A DNA stretch of 64,000 bases from Candidatus Gastranaerophilales bacterium (lineage in GTDB: Bacteria > Cyanobacteriota > Vampirovibrionia > Gastranaerophilales > Gastranaerophilaceae). Positions within the stretch are counted from its first letter, which is position 1. Every line of letters starts with the position of its first letter. Shown here piece by piece: positions 48,931-57,220 of this stretch. A model generated the notes under the pieces. The model searched no databases. It had not been told where the DNA came from and worked only from the letters and a program-made list of their open reading frames with translations. The DNA lies in NCBI GenBank assembly GCA_944324305.1, contig CALUVV010000002.1, positions 62,001 to 126,000 on the forward strand. Reading direction: 5' to 3'. The translations under genes were made by a program, and so were the position numbers.

Positions 48931-49660
48931 AGTTAAAATTCAGAATAATAACAATTTCTTCGTTAAAAAAGTCTTTCGGGAAAGGTTTAAAAGGAGCAGC
49001 AGTTTTTATTGCCGCACCGGCATTATCATCAAGAGCTTTAATTTTGGAAGACTTTAAAATTCTGCATTTTTTTACGGAGCCGTCTTTATTTAGAGTTAAA
49101 GCCATCTGAACCAGCAAATCTTTCTGCCCTTTTGCAAGAATATCAATTTGTTTTCTCGGAGGTACTTTCCAGCTTTTTATAACTTTTTCTTTTACTTCTT
49201 TGACGTAAGGGGAGTAATCAACATATTTTCCTGTTGAACTGAATATAAAAGCCTCTTTGTCGGAAACAAAAATCTGAACTGCATGCAAGCTTCCGGAAGG
49301 ATAATCATAAATAATTCTGCATTTCATAAGTTCCGGACGTCTGAAAGATATATATTTAAGTTCATTTGTTTCTGCATTAAATATAAGCTCAGCCCCGCTG
49401 TATTTTACATAATAATAAGCTTTATTCTGCGTTCCGTCATCTTTTACAAGTGTAAAATCATGGTAATATTTCGGATATTTATCCGTTTTTATAACAGGCT
49501 TAATTTTGCTGAAAATAACAGCAAGAGTTTCGTTAACTTTTTCATAAGCCTCACTTTGAGCAGGCTGCAAAAATTCAGGCTCAATTTTTACATAATTTGA
49601 AGCCAAAACATTCGATGACATCAAAAATAATATCGAACACAATATAAATAACTTTTTCAT
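48920..49660 (-). CDS. Exported protein with TonB C-terminal domain
   Basis: 246 residues from the ATG at 49660 (GGAG upstream). Signal peptide KKLFILCSILFLMSSNVLA, a ~120-residue beta-rich central domain (YYYVKYSGAELIFNAETNELKYISFRRPE), then a TonB-type C-terminal fold (VKEKVIKSWKVPPRKQ, LLVQMALTLNKDGSVKKCRILKSS, LDDNAGAAIKTAAPFKPFPKDF). No membrane anchor remains after processing, so it is not a classical TonB. It stands close to the other TonB-domain genes at 45.8-47.8 kb but points the other way. Confidence 0.78.
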   Translation of the reverse strand: MKKLFILCSILFLMSSNVLASNYVKIEPEFLQPAQSEAYEKVNETLAVIFSKIKPVIKTDKYPKYYHDFTLVKDDGTQNKAYYYVKYSGAELIFNAETNELKYISFRRPELMKCRIIYDYPSGSLHAVQIFVSDKEAFIFSSTGKYVDYSPYVKEVKEKVIKSWKVPPRKQIDILAKGQKDLLVQMALTLNKDGSVKKCRILKSSKIKALDDNAGAAIKTAAPFKPFPKDFFNEEIVIILNFNFSL

Positions 49661-49789
49661 AATATAACTCCAATAAAAATTATACCATAAACATAGAATA
49701 ATTGACAATTTATGGCTTTTTACTAAAAAAAATTATTTAAGAAATGTAAAAAAGTTATGTAGAAACTTAAAGAATAGCAGAAAAATTCC

Positions 49790-49819
49790 GTCAATATTTT
49801 TGTGAAAGAGAATATTGAC
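49790..49819. repeat. 9-bp inverted repeat upstream of the Gln-rich protein gene
   Basis: GTCAATATT and AATATTGAC separated by 12 nt, 62 nt before the ATG at 49881. Operator or 5' hairpin. Confidence 0.5.
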
Positions 49820-49880
49820 TTCGGTCAAAAAAACATTAAAAGGAGTAGAAAGCAGTACAGAAAGATTAAAGGATAAGTGT

Positions 49881-50375
49881 ATGACATCAATCAGTTCAAT
49901 CAACGGTGCATCTGCAGCGGTATCAACCTATAAATGCGACGAACTGAGTTCTTCTACAAAGCAGAAACTTGAGGCACTCGGGATTGACCCTGCATCAGTA
50001 ACTTCAGAGGCGCAGGCACAGGCATTGATTGCGCAGGCGGAAGCAACAAAACATCAACAAAATTCGGGACAGCAGCAACAAGGAGGTAATTCATCAGAGC
50101 AAGAGCTTATGTCAGAAGCTAAAGACCTTGCATCAACAGTTGGCGTAACAGTTTCATCGAACGATACATTGGATGATATTATTGACAATATTTCCGCAGA
50201 AATTCAGGTTATGCTGAATTCTCAGGATCAGTCAAAAGTATCTGCAGCACAAGGTTATCAGTCACAACTCGCAAGTATTTCAGACAGAGCGGACACAATA
50301 CAAACAACACAACAGAATATTTTTAATGCAATGGATATGATATCTGTAAGCAACAAATATGCTTTGGGCTTATAG
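49881..50375 (+). CDS. Small Ser/Gln-rich protein of unknown function
   Basis: 164 residues from the ATG at 49881 (MTSISSINGASAA) with AAAGGAT 6 nt upstream; the frame extends further but without a good start. It has a low-complexity N-terminal half (Ala/Gln/Ser, including EATKHQQNSGQQQQGGNSS) and a helical C-terminal half (TLDDIIDNISAEIQVMLNSQ, QYQ-type heptads, TIQTTQQNIFNAMDMI). It has no signal peptide and few aromatics, the composition of a filament or secreted helical subunit. Not recognised. Single gene with its own terminator. Confidence 0.72.
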   Translation: MTSISSINGASAAVSTYKCDELSSSTKQKLEALGIDPASVTSEAQAQALIAQAEATKHQQNSGQQQQGGNSSEQELMSEAKDLASTVGVTVSSNDTLDDIIDNISAEIQVMLNSQDQSKVSAAQGYQSQLASISDRADTIQTTQQNIFNAMDMISVSNKYALGL

Positions 50376-50413
50376 AAGGAGTTTTCAGAGAAACTTATAT
50401 TTAAAAAATTTGG

Positions 50414-50441
50414 AAAGGCTTTCATTTTTATGAAAGCCTTT
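50414..50441 (+). terminator. Rho-independent terminator
   Basis: AAAGGCTTTCAT and its complement around TTTT, then TTAAG; placed between convergent genes and probably shared. Confidence 0.8.
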
Positions 50442-50450
50442 TAAGTATAT

Positions 50451-51226
50451 TTACCATGGATAATCCTTAGATATCTGCCAGCCGTCTTTCATAATTAATG
50501 CAGCACACTGTTTCCCGTCTGTTTTGCATGAACGCAGGTTTGACGATCTTAAATAAGTATCACCTAAAGGCACAAATTTATTGTTTTTTCCTACCCAGAA
50601 AATAAATGCATCCTTACCCCAGATATTTGTTTTTCTGTTGCCGTCCGTATCAATATACACCAATAATTCACCGGCTGAATTTCTTGTGAAAAAATAAGTT
50701 AGTGAATCAGCCATCTCAATCATATAATATTTCTTAGAAAGTGAAGATAAGTTTGTATTGGTTTCTCCCTGAGAGGTATAATAAACCGAATATCCCAAAT
50801 CCCCTAAAGACGCATACTTAGCAGATATTACATTACTCAAATACGGAAGAATATAAGTTTCAACATCATTTATTACTTTGGTGTGCTCTTTATCATTAGC
50901 CTCACTATCTGTTGCCAGACTGTCCCATACGCTTATATCACCATAATCAACCTGTGCACGAATAAATGCCTGTGAAATGGTAGTATAACCTTTTTTCAAA
51001 CGGGAAAGATTTTCTAACCTTTTATGATTTCCTATCACAGCAGGCATCGTCAAAGCCGCAACAACACCTATTATTCCTAAAGTAATCAAGACCTCTGCCA
51101 AGGTAAATGCAGGTTTAGGAGCTACAGAACTGCCCCCCCCCCGACTGCTACGCAGGCAGATACCTCAACACAAAAGTTGTGAAACTTTTCATATAACGGC
51201 ATCTGTTTTGCTTCTGTAGTTTTCAT
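50451..51226 (-). CDS. Phase-variable prepilin-like gene, frame currently broken at a poly-G tract
   Basis: The ATG at 51226 follows GAAAGGAGAAAAT. The leader (KQMPLYEKFHNFCVEV, SACVAV) runs into glycines from 10 G at 51142-51133. At 10 the frame ends at TAG after A-V-L; at 11 or 8 it reads through SSVAPKPA into FTLAEVLITLGIIGVVAALTM and a ~216-residue body with paired cysteines, IDTDGNRKTNIWGKDAFIF and a KDGWQISKDYPW tail. The length is one base short of a multiple of three. The leader is closest to that of the 16.7-kb gene although the bodies differ. No other disruption is visible. Confidence 0.8.
51133..51142 (-). repeat. Homopolymer tract of 10 G (coding strand)
   Basis: Ten C on the plus strand between GTAGCAGTC and CAGTTCTGTAG (coding strand). 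Confidence 0.9.
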
Positions 51227-51252
51227 ATTTTCTCCTTTCGTTATTACATTCT

Positions 51253-51281
51253 ATTATACAAGTGTTTTTAATATTTTACAA
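51253..51281 (-). promoter_or_regulatory. Sigma-70 promoter of the 50451-51226 prepilin, inside the end of maa
   Basis: On the minus strand: TTGTAA (51281-51276), a 17-bp spacer, TATAAT (51258-51253). The -10 box contains the stop codon of the acetyltransferase gene. Confidence 0.65.
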
Positions 51282-51811
51282 GGTGTGCCTGCTGCTATTA
51301 CGTTTGAAGGAATATCTTTAGTCACGACGCTTCCTGCGCCTATAACTACATTATCTCCGATTGTAACCCCCGGCATAACACATACATGCCCGCCAATCCA
51401 AACGTTGTTTCCGATTTTTATTGGATAAGCATATTCCAATCCTGCATTACGCTGTTTTGCATCTACAGGATGACCTGCAGTATAAAATCCGCAAAAAGGC
51501 CCGATAAAAACATTATCCCCGAACGTAACTTTAGCGGGATCAAGAATTACACAATTATGGTTTGAATAGAAGTTGTCACCGATTTCTATATTATAACCGT
51601 AGTCACACCAGAAGTCCTGCTCTATCCAAAAATTTTTACCTGTTTTACCGATTATTTGGCGGAGTAATTCTTTTCTTTCTTCGGTTTTATCGGGTGATAA
51701 AGCATTATAGCGGCTGCATAAGCACTTACATTTAATTCTTTCGTCCGCAAGTTCTTTATCGTAGTTTGCATCATACATCAGACCATTTAACATTTTTTCT
51801 TTTTCTCTCAT
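51254..51811 (-). CDS. maa: Maltose/galactoside-type O-acetyltransferase
   Basis: 185-residue left-handed beta-helix acetyltransferase of the Maa/LacA/NodL group, moving acetyl from acetyl-CoA to a sugar hydroxyl. It has the N-terminal helical cap (MLNGLMYDANYDKELADERIKCK), IEQDFWCDYGYNIEIGDNFYSNHNCVILD, the catalytic His in TAGHPVD, and hexapeptide repeats IGNNVWIGGHVCVMPGVTIGDNVVIGAGSVVTKDIP. AGGAG precedes the ATG. Probably a cytoplasmic sugar detoxification or envelope-sugar enzyme; the substrate cannot be told. Confidence 0.92.
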   Translation of the reverse strand: MREKEKMLNGLMYDANYDKELADERIKCKCLCSRYNALSPDKTEERKELLRQIIGKTGKNFWIEQDFWCDYGYNIEIGDNFYSNHNCVILDPAKVTFGDNVFIGPFCGFYTAGHPVDAKQRNAGLEYAYPIKIGNNVWIGGHVCVMPGVTIGDNVVIGAGSVVTKDIPSNVIAAGTPCKILKTLV

Positions 51812-51855
51812 AACTTTAACTCCTCTTTATGGCATGAAATAATAACACAAAAAAT

Positions 51856-51930
51856 ATCCTGACGAGTAATGAAGTTTCTTTACCCGTAAAAAAAAATAAA
51901 AAAGTTAAACAATCAGAAAAAAGTCAGGAT
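51856..51930 (+). promoter_or_regulatory. Possible RNA structure masking the MlaA-hydrolase ribosome site
   Basis: ATCCTGAC (51856-51863) is complementary to GTCAGGAT (51923-51930), and the latter contains the AGGAT ribosome site. A second, overlapping stem ACGAGTAA / TTACCCGT (one mismatch) begins at 51862, so the two stems compete. Inference only. Confidence 0.35.
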
Positions 51931-51934
51931 AATC

Positions 51935-54043
51935 ATGATAAAAAAAATATTAATTGTGTTAATTGTATTATTGAATGTAATAAATGCATCTTACGCGGAA
52001 GAACTCGTAAAACAGCAGAGCAAATACCCCGATTACTCTTATATTTACCTGGGAGCGGATAAATATGAAAAAATGAACAGAAAAGTATTTAATTTCAATC
52101 TTGGATTAAACAAATATGCAATACGTCCCGTACATATCCTGTGGTGTTCAATAATGCCGGAATACGGCATCGAAAGAATTCACACCGCATACAAAAATAT
52201 AGAATACCCGAAAAGATTAATCAGCAGCCTTATACAAAAAGACTTTAAGTCATCCGGCACGGAAACAGTTCGTTTTCTTACGAATACGACAATCGGGATA
52301 GGCGGAATGTTTGATCCGGCAAAGAGATTTTTTAAGATAGACCCCGTAAATGAAGATATGGAACAGGCTTTGACAAAATGCAAATGTAATTCGGGGTCAT
52401 ATATTGTTCTTCCTGTCATGAACGGCACAACTGCAAGAGGTGTTGCGGGAAAAATACTTGATACGTCACTAAACCCGACAACATATGTAGGAACCCCGAT
52501 ATTAGCAATGGTTAAAGCAGGTTTAACGGTAAACAGAACTTCATACATGCAGCCTTTTATAAAAATGATAGAATCCACTTATGCAGACCCTTACGAAATA
52601 GCAAAAAAAATGTACGGGATTGATAATTATATAAAATGCAACAATCTGGACAGAAAAGAAACACTTGAAAAAGGTTTTAAAGCCGCAGAAGAAGAACCGG
52701 ATAACGAACTTGTCGAAAATACACTGGATATGAGAGGCAAACATGAGGATGAAAATCAAAGCGATGAAAAATTAACCGTAGCGGAAATTATAAAAGGCGG
52801 AACAAATATAGATAACATTATTTTAAAAAGTTATAACCTTGAAAATTCCAAGCTTATGGCAGATATGCTTCTGTACGGTTATAACCCTCAAAATCCCGTT
52901 GTAGATTCGATGAGAACAGCTCTTTTTGACATGCCCGAAGTTGATGCTTCCGTCTGGAACGAACTTTCAATCTGGAACAGAAGTTTCAGCAAGAGAATTA
53001 AAACTTCGGCAGTGAATATTACGCCCGAAAAGGAAAATTATAAATTTAAATATATTATGCAAAAAGACAAAAACTCTCCCGTCGCGATTATTTATCCGTC
53101 AATAGGAGAAGGAATAACATCACGCCATTCCGTTATACTTGCAAAAATCTTCTATGATGAAGGTTACTCGGTAATTATTCAGGGAAGCCACTTTCAGTGG
53201 GAATTTGTAAAAAGCATGCCTGACAGCTACAAACCGGGAATACCTTCGCAGGACGCGGAATATCTTAAAACCGTTACAACCAAAATTGTTGAAAGCCTTG
53301 AAAATAAATACAATTGCAAATTCAGCGGCAAAACCGTAATAGGCACTTCTTTCGGCGCGCTGACAACACTTTTCCTTGCAGACAAAGAATATAAAAACAA
53401 TACATTAAATATTACAAAGTATATTTCAATATGCCCGCCTATAGAACTTGTATATGCAATGCAACAGGTTGATAAAAACAGCGAGGAATGGGACAAAAAT
53501 CCTGATGACTTAAAAAACAGAGCAGCCGTTACGGCAGCAAAAGTCATTCAGCTTTCCGACATGAAAGATGCCGATAAAGATATAAAGATTTCGGTACTGC
53601 CGTTTACGGAAGAAGAAGGAAAACTTATTACGGGCTTTATTATGCATCAGAAACTTTCGGATTTGATTTTTACACTGGAAAAGACACCGAAAAATAAAAA
53701 AACAGATATTTATAACACCATAAATAACATGAATTACAGAGATTACACAGAAAAATACCTTCTCGGCGATAAATACAAATCGCTGGAAGATTTAGGAAAC
53801 GAAGCCAGTCTTTTATCTCTTGCGGACTTTCTTGAAAACAGCACAAATTATAAAATTTATCATACTCTGGACGATTATCTGGTTAATCAAAAACAGTTAA
53901 AACAGCTTAAAATATACACGGGCAAGAAAACCGTACTTCTAAGCAACGGCGCACATCTGGGATTTTTATACAAACCTGAATTTCTTGAGGATTTGAAAAA
54001 GGAAATCTCGCTTAAAACAAAAACGGCATCGGCAAAAAATTAA
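51935..54043 (+). CDS. MlaA (VacJ)-alpha/beta hydrolase fusion protein
   Basis: 702 residues. Signal peptide KKILIVLIVLLNVINASYA without a lipobox cysteine. Residues ~45-235 form the MlaA/VacJ domain (DKYEKMNRKVFNFNLGLNKYAI, RLISSLIQKDFKSSGTETVRFL, TIGIGGMFDPA, ILDTSLNPTTYVG), which in diderms extracts misplaced phospholipid from the outer membrane. From about 375 an alpha/beta hydrolase follows (VAIIYPSIGEG, Ser nucleophile in GTSFGAL near residue 470, a late HLGF histidine near the C-terminus). Joining the two suggests lipid extraction coupled to hydrolysis. Normal MlaA is ~250 residues. Its end overlaps the convergent nucleotidyltransferase gene by 4 bp. Confidence 0.8.
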   Translation: MIKKILIVLIVLLNVINASYAEELVKQQSKYPDYSYIYLGADKYEKMNRKVFNFNLGLNKYAIRPVHILWCSIMPEYGIERIHTAYKNIEYPKRLISSLIQKDFKSSGTETVRFLTNTTIGIGGMFDPAKRFFKIDPVNEDMEQALTKCKCNSGSYIVLPVMNGTTARGVAGKILDTSLNPTTYVGTPILAMVKAGLTVNRTSYMQPFIKMIESTYADPYEIAKKMYGIDNYIKCNNLDRKETLEKGFKAAEEEPDNELVENTLDMRGKHEDENQSDEKLTVAEIIKGGTNIDNIILKSYNLENSKLMADMLLYGYNPQNPVVDSMRTALFDMPEVDASVWNELSIWNRSFSKRIKTSAVNITPEKENYKFKYIMQKDKNSPVAIIYPSIGEGITSRHSVILAKIFYDEGYSVIIQGSHFQWEFVKSMPDSYKPGIPSQDAEYLKTVTTKIVESLENKYNCKFSGKTVIGTSFGALTTLFLADKEYKNNTLNITKYISICPPIELVYAMQQVDKNSEEWDKNPDDLKNRAAVTAAKVIQLSDMKDADKDIKISVLPFTEEEGKLITGFIMHQKLSDLIFTLEKTPKNKKTDIYNTINNMNYRDYTEKYLLGDKYKSLEDLGNEASLLSLADFLENSTNYKIYHTLDDYLVNQKQLKQLKIYTGKKTVLLSNGAHLGFLYKPEFLEDLKKEISLKTKTASAKN

Positions 54044-54696
54044 ATATATCTGCCTGCCCAGCTAATAATCTTTTCAAAATAAAAATCCGAATTTTCGGTA
54101 ATATTCAATGATTCCCAATTCATATTTACGAGAAGAATTTCTTTATCTTCACCGTCAAGCTTTGCTAACAAATCCTTTTTTGTCTCTATATATTCCGTAT
54201 TGCGGACATAGTAAACGGCCTGCAGTATAAAGAATACACTCTTGTAACCCTGATATAAAACATCAATATTCCCGTTTTCAAAAAGATAACCATGGCACAT
54301 TTGATGGTACAGGTTTGCCGTATTGATTTTGACGGAATCCAAAATATCATTCCTTTTTAATATGGGAATGAAATCATATAAATTTCCATGCAAAGATACC
54401 GTATCATTTGCAAGCTGAAAAAGGTCAAATTTAGGCCAGTTATAAATCTCTCTTTCTCCCGAAACAAATCCGCAGACTTTTTCATGAAAAGGCATTGAAC
54501 GGACTATTTTTTTGTACTCCGTCAAATCTTCAAAAGCCAGCCTGTCGAGTATAATAACTATATCTATATCGCTGTTTTCTTTTGCCTCGCCGCGCTTATA
54601 ACTGCCCTGCAGTCCGACAAATTTTATACGTCTGCTGAAGTGGTCAAATAATTTTTTTGTAAAGTCTTGAAGCCAAGTTTCAATGTTGAATTCCAT
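54040..54696 (-). CDS. Nucleotidyltransferase-domain protein
   Basis: 218 residues from the ATG at 54696 (MEFNIETW). This start is chosen because TATAAT ends 6 nt upstream; a longer frame would run through the promoter. The pol-beta-type signature GLQGSYKRGEAKENSDIDIVII is complete (GS, then D-x-D), with a third acidic residue expected near FDLFQ. A helical HEPN-like C-terminal half follows (NLYHQMCHGYLFENG, YQGYKSVFFILQAVYYV). Resembles stand-alone nucleotidyltransferases of unknown substrate; a toxin-antitoxin or antibiotic-modifying role is possible but unsupported. Confidence 0.82.
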   Translation of the reverse strand: MEFNIETWLQDFTKKLFDHFSRRIKFVGLQGSYKRGEAKENSDIDIVIILDRLAFEDLTEYKKIVRSMPFHEKVCGFVSGEREIYNWPKFDLFQLANDTVSLHGNLYDFIPILKRNDILDSVKINTANLYHQMCHGYLFENGNIDVLYQGYKSVFFILQAVYYVRNTEYIETKKDLLAKLDGEDKEILLVNMNWESLNITENSDFYFEKIISWAGRYI

Positions 54697-54702
54697 AAAA
54701 AA

Positions 54703-54731
54703 ATTATAATAGTTATTTTGCAAAATATCAA
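54703..54731 (-). promoter_or_regulatory. Leaderless-type promoter of the nucleotidyltransferase gene
   Basis: On the minus strand: TTGATA (54731-54726), a 17-bp spacer, TATAAT (54708-54703), six T, then the ATG. Confidence 0.65.
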
Positions 54732-54733
54732 CA

Positions 54734-55318
54734 TTAAAATATTTTAGGGAAAATGCGCCCCGTCTGCTTCATATAATCCGAATATTCCGCTCCGAATTCT
54801 CCGAGCATCATTTTTTCTTCATTGAATACTCTTGTAAAATACAAAAATCCCCAAGTTACAAGTCCGAATACAAGAACAAACCAATTAGACGCGGCAATCC
54901 CCGTAAAGAAAACCCATAACCAGCACTGGGTATACATAGGGTGTCTTATATATTTATAAACACCTGTTTTAATAAGTTTTTGTTCTTCCTTAATCTCCAG
55001 AACCGGCGACCAGTTATCGCTGAGTTCTTTATGAATATAATAAAAGAATACAGCATCGGCAATTAAGCCCATAACCCCTAAAATACGAATATAAACAGGC
55101 AGGTTCATATCAAATTTTACAAACACATTTGAAAAAACGAAAATCATCGGAACAAGCACCATTCCAAGCCACGCGATAAATACTTTAAATTTTTCATAAG
55201 ACAGATTTTCGGATTTGATATTCTGTTTAAGCTTACATTTTTTCATAAACGGCATACGTATTAAGCCGTAAATAATAAGTGATACAAATATAACAGTTTT
55301 AAAAATATAAGCTTCCAT
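54734..55318 (-). CDS. Isoprenylcysteine carboxyl methyltransferase (ICMT)-family membrane protein
   Basis: 194 residues, four to five membrane helices. The C-terminal signature of the family is clear: LIKTGVYKYIRHPMYTQCWLWVFFTG, then FNEEKMMLGEFGAEYSDYMKQTGRIFP. Bacterial members methylate lipids or small isoprenoid substrates; the actual substrate is unknown. AGAGGTAAAT lies before the ATG. It sits between the nucleotidyltransferase and CDGSH genes on the same strand, but each seems separately transcribed. Confidence 0.85.
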   Translation of the reverse strand: MEAYIFKTVIFVSLIIYGLIRMPFMKKCKLKQNIKSENLSYEKFKVFIAWLGMVLVPMIFVFSNVFVKFDMNLPVYIRILGVMGLIADAVFFYYIHKELSDNWSPVLEIKEEQKLIKTGVYKYIRHPMYTQCWLWVFFTGIAASNWFVLVFGLVTWGFLYFTRVFNEEKMMLGEFGAEYSDYMKQTGRIFPKIF

Positions 55319-55385
55319 ATTTACCTCTTAAAAGTTAGCCTTGCCTAATATTATAAAACTATTTTCATATTTGTCAACCCGTTTT

Positions 55386-56072
55386 TTATTTTTCCGCTTT
55401 AAAATTTTTGTGCTTGTGAGAGCAGTCGCAGAACGGTTTATTAGCGGAATTTCCGCACCTGCATAATGTCTGCTTGTTACGTATTTCATAACTTTTACCG
55501 TCCGCGCTTTCAACCCTTATATTCCCTTGAAGCCATAACGGCCCGCTTATTTTAAGACAGGGGTCTTCCAGAATTGAAACAGCTTTAGGAAGTTCTTTTT
55601 CAAGCAAATTTCCTTCTTTATCATACATAATCAGCCTGCCCGAAGGACACAAATCAGCTTCTTTAATTGCAAGTTTATCACTTTCTTCATCTCCTTTTAA
55701 TATAAGCTCCCAAATCGTTCCCGAAGCATCGCAAAATCTTGCAAGCGCGCAGTATTTTTCATTATCTGCCAGTATTAAATTTTTTCCTTCATATTTTATT
55801 GCATTCTTAATTAAGGGCTCAAACGAAGCCGTTTCAGTTCCGTCAAAACCGTTCTCAATATGCGAGCCGTCGCAAAACGGTGATGATTTTGTTTTTCCAC
55901 ACCTGCAAAGGCATACAGGTTCGGATTTTACCTCAAAAATCCTTCCTTCCGCATAATCAAACGCAATACAGTCTTTATCAGAGATAATTATTTTTTCGTT
56001 AATAAAAGGCTTGCCGTATACAAAATAAGGTCCGTCTTTTGTAACTTTTATATAAATTTCGTTATCTGCCAT
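55386..56072 (-). CDS. Double CDGSH iron-sulfur protein with central ferredoxin-like domain
   Basis: 228 residues. Two CDGSH 2Fe-2S motifs: C56, C58, C67 and H71 (CRCGKTKSSPFCDGSH), and C204, C206, C215 and H219 (CRCGNSANKPFCDCSH). The second has Cys for the usual Gly beside the ligand. Between them lies a region with CALARFCDASGTIWELI and LCPSGRL, like the divergent ferredoxin domain found with CDGSH modules in bacteria. Role in redox or iron-sulfur handling is inferred from the domains. Single gene divergent from ldh. Confidence 0.85.
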   Translation of the reverse strand: MADNEIYIKVTKDGPYFVYGKPFINEKIIISDKDCIAFDYAEGRIFEVKSEPVCLCRCGKTKSSPFCDGSHIENGFDGTETASFEPLIKNAIKYEGKNLILADNEKYCALARFCDASGTIWELILKGDEESDKLAIKEADLCPSGRLIMYDKEGNLLEKELPKAVSILEDPCLKISGPLWLQGNIRVESADGKSYEIRNKQTLCRCGNSANKPFCDCSHKHKNFKAEK

Positions 56073-56205
56073 TATCCGCCCCTATACAATAATATAACCG
56101 TTTATCATTAATATTATCGCCCGGCAGACTATATAGTAATTTACAAAAGTACGATAAATATAGTAATATAATTTCAGCAATACATAATTTGAAAGGGGTA
56201 TATAT

Positions 56206-57180
56206 ATGGAAAGAACAAGGGATTGCATTAACTGTGTAAATTACAGAAAAGCAGTTATGATAGGCTGCGGTTTTGTGGGTTCGGCATCAGCATTCAGCCT
56301 TATGCAGAGCGGTTTGTTTAACGAGCTTGTAATGATAGATGCAGACAGAAAAAGAGCGGAAGGGGAAGCCTGGGACATAAGCCACGGGGTGCCGTTTGCA
56401 AGACCCATGAAAATTTATGCGGGAGATTACGATGATATAACAGATGCCTCAATTGTTATTGTTACGGCAGGAGCAAACCAGCAGCCCGGAGAAACAAGAC
56501 TTGACCTTGTACAGAAAAATATAAAAATATTTGAATCAATTATACCCGAAATTTCAAAAAGGGATTTCAAGGGAATTCTGCTGATTGTGTCTAATCCTGT
56601 CGACATTCTCACCTATGCCGCAATCAAATTAAGCGGTCTGCCGCAAAACAGGGTAATAGGTTCCGGAACAGTTCTAGATACGGCGAGATTGAAATATGCA
56701 ATCGGCGGACATTTAAACGTAGACAGCAGAAGTGTTCACGCATTTATAATAGGAGAACATGGCGACAGTGAAATTGCAGCTTTCAGCAGTGCAAACGTTT
56801 CAGGGGTTCCGCTGAATACATTCTGCGAAATGCGCGGACATTACGACCACAAGTCTGCTACCGAAAAAATTGCCGAAGATGTTAAAAACAGCGCATACGA
56901 AATTATTTCAAGGAAAAAAGCCACAAATTACGGCATTGCAATGTCCGTAAAAAGAATTTGCGAAGCAATTGTCAGAGATGAAAAATCAATTCTTCCCGTT
57001 TCATCAATGATGCAGGGAGAATACGGGATTAACGATGTAGTACTGAGTATGCCCGCAGTAGTCGGTAAAAACGGAGTAGAAACTCATATTCCGATTTCTC
57101 TGAATAAAGGCGAAATTGAGAATTTGCATAAATCGGCAGATACATTAAAAAATATTTTAAAAGAAAATAATTTACTGTAA
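56206..57180 (+). CDS. ldh: L-lactate dehydrogenase
   Basis: Reduces pyruvate to L-lactate with NADH, a fermentation end step. 324 residues. Signatures: the Rossmann loop GCGFVGSASAF, the NAD-selecting acid MIDAD, the mobile loop GANQQPGETRLDL, whose Gln marks lactate rather than malate specificity, SNPVDILTY, GSGTVLDTARLKYAI and the active-site GEHGDSE. The N-terminal extension MERTRDCINCVNYRK is slightly longer than usual. GAAAGGGG precedes the ATG. TTTACA (56140-56145) with TAATAT 18 bp downstream is a plausible promoter. Confidence 0.95.
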   Translation: MERTRDCINCVNYRKAVMIGCGFVGSASAFSLMQSGLFNELVMIDADRKRAEGEAWDISHGVPFARPMKIYAGDYDDITDASIVIVTAGANQQPGETRLDLVQKNIKIFESIIPEISKRDFKGILLIVSNPVDILTYAAIKLSGLPQNRVIGSGTVLDTARLKYAIGGHLNVDSRSVHAFIIGEHGDSEIAAFSSANVSGVPLNTFCEMRGHYDHKSATEKIAEDVKNSAYEIISRKKATNYGIAMSVKRICEAIVRDEKSILPVSSMMQGEYGINDVVLSMPAVVGKNGVETHIPISLNKGEIENLHKSADTLKNILKENNLL

Positions 57181-57220
57181 AAAGCGGTACTTCAAATGGT
57201 TGATTAATTGCGCGCCTTAA

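Noticed and set aside
49815-49880. Upstream extension of the Ser/Gln-rich protein
   Set aside because: It would need a non-ATG start within an inverted repeat, without a ribosome site; the ATG at 49881 is better placed.
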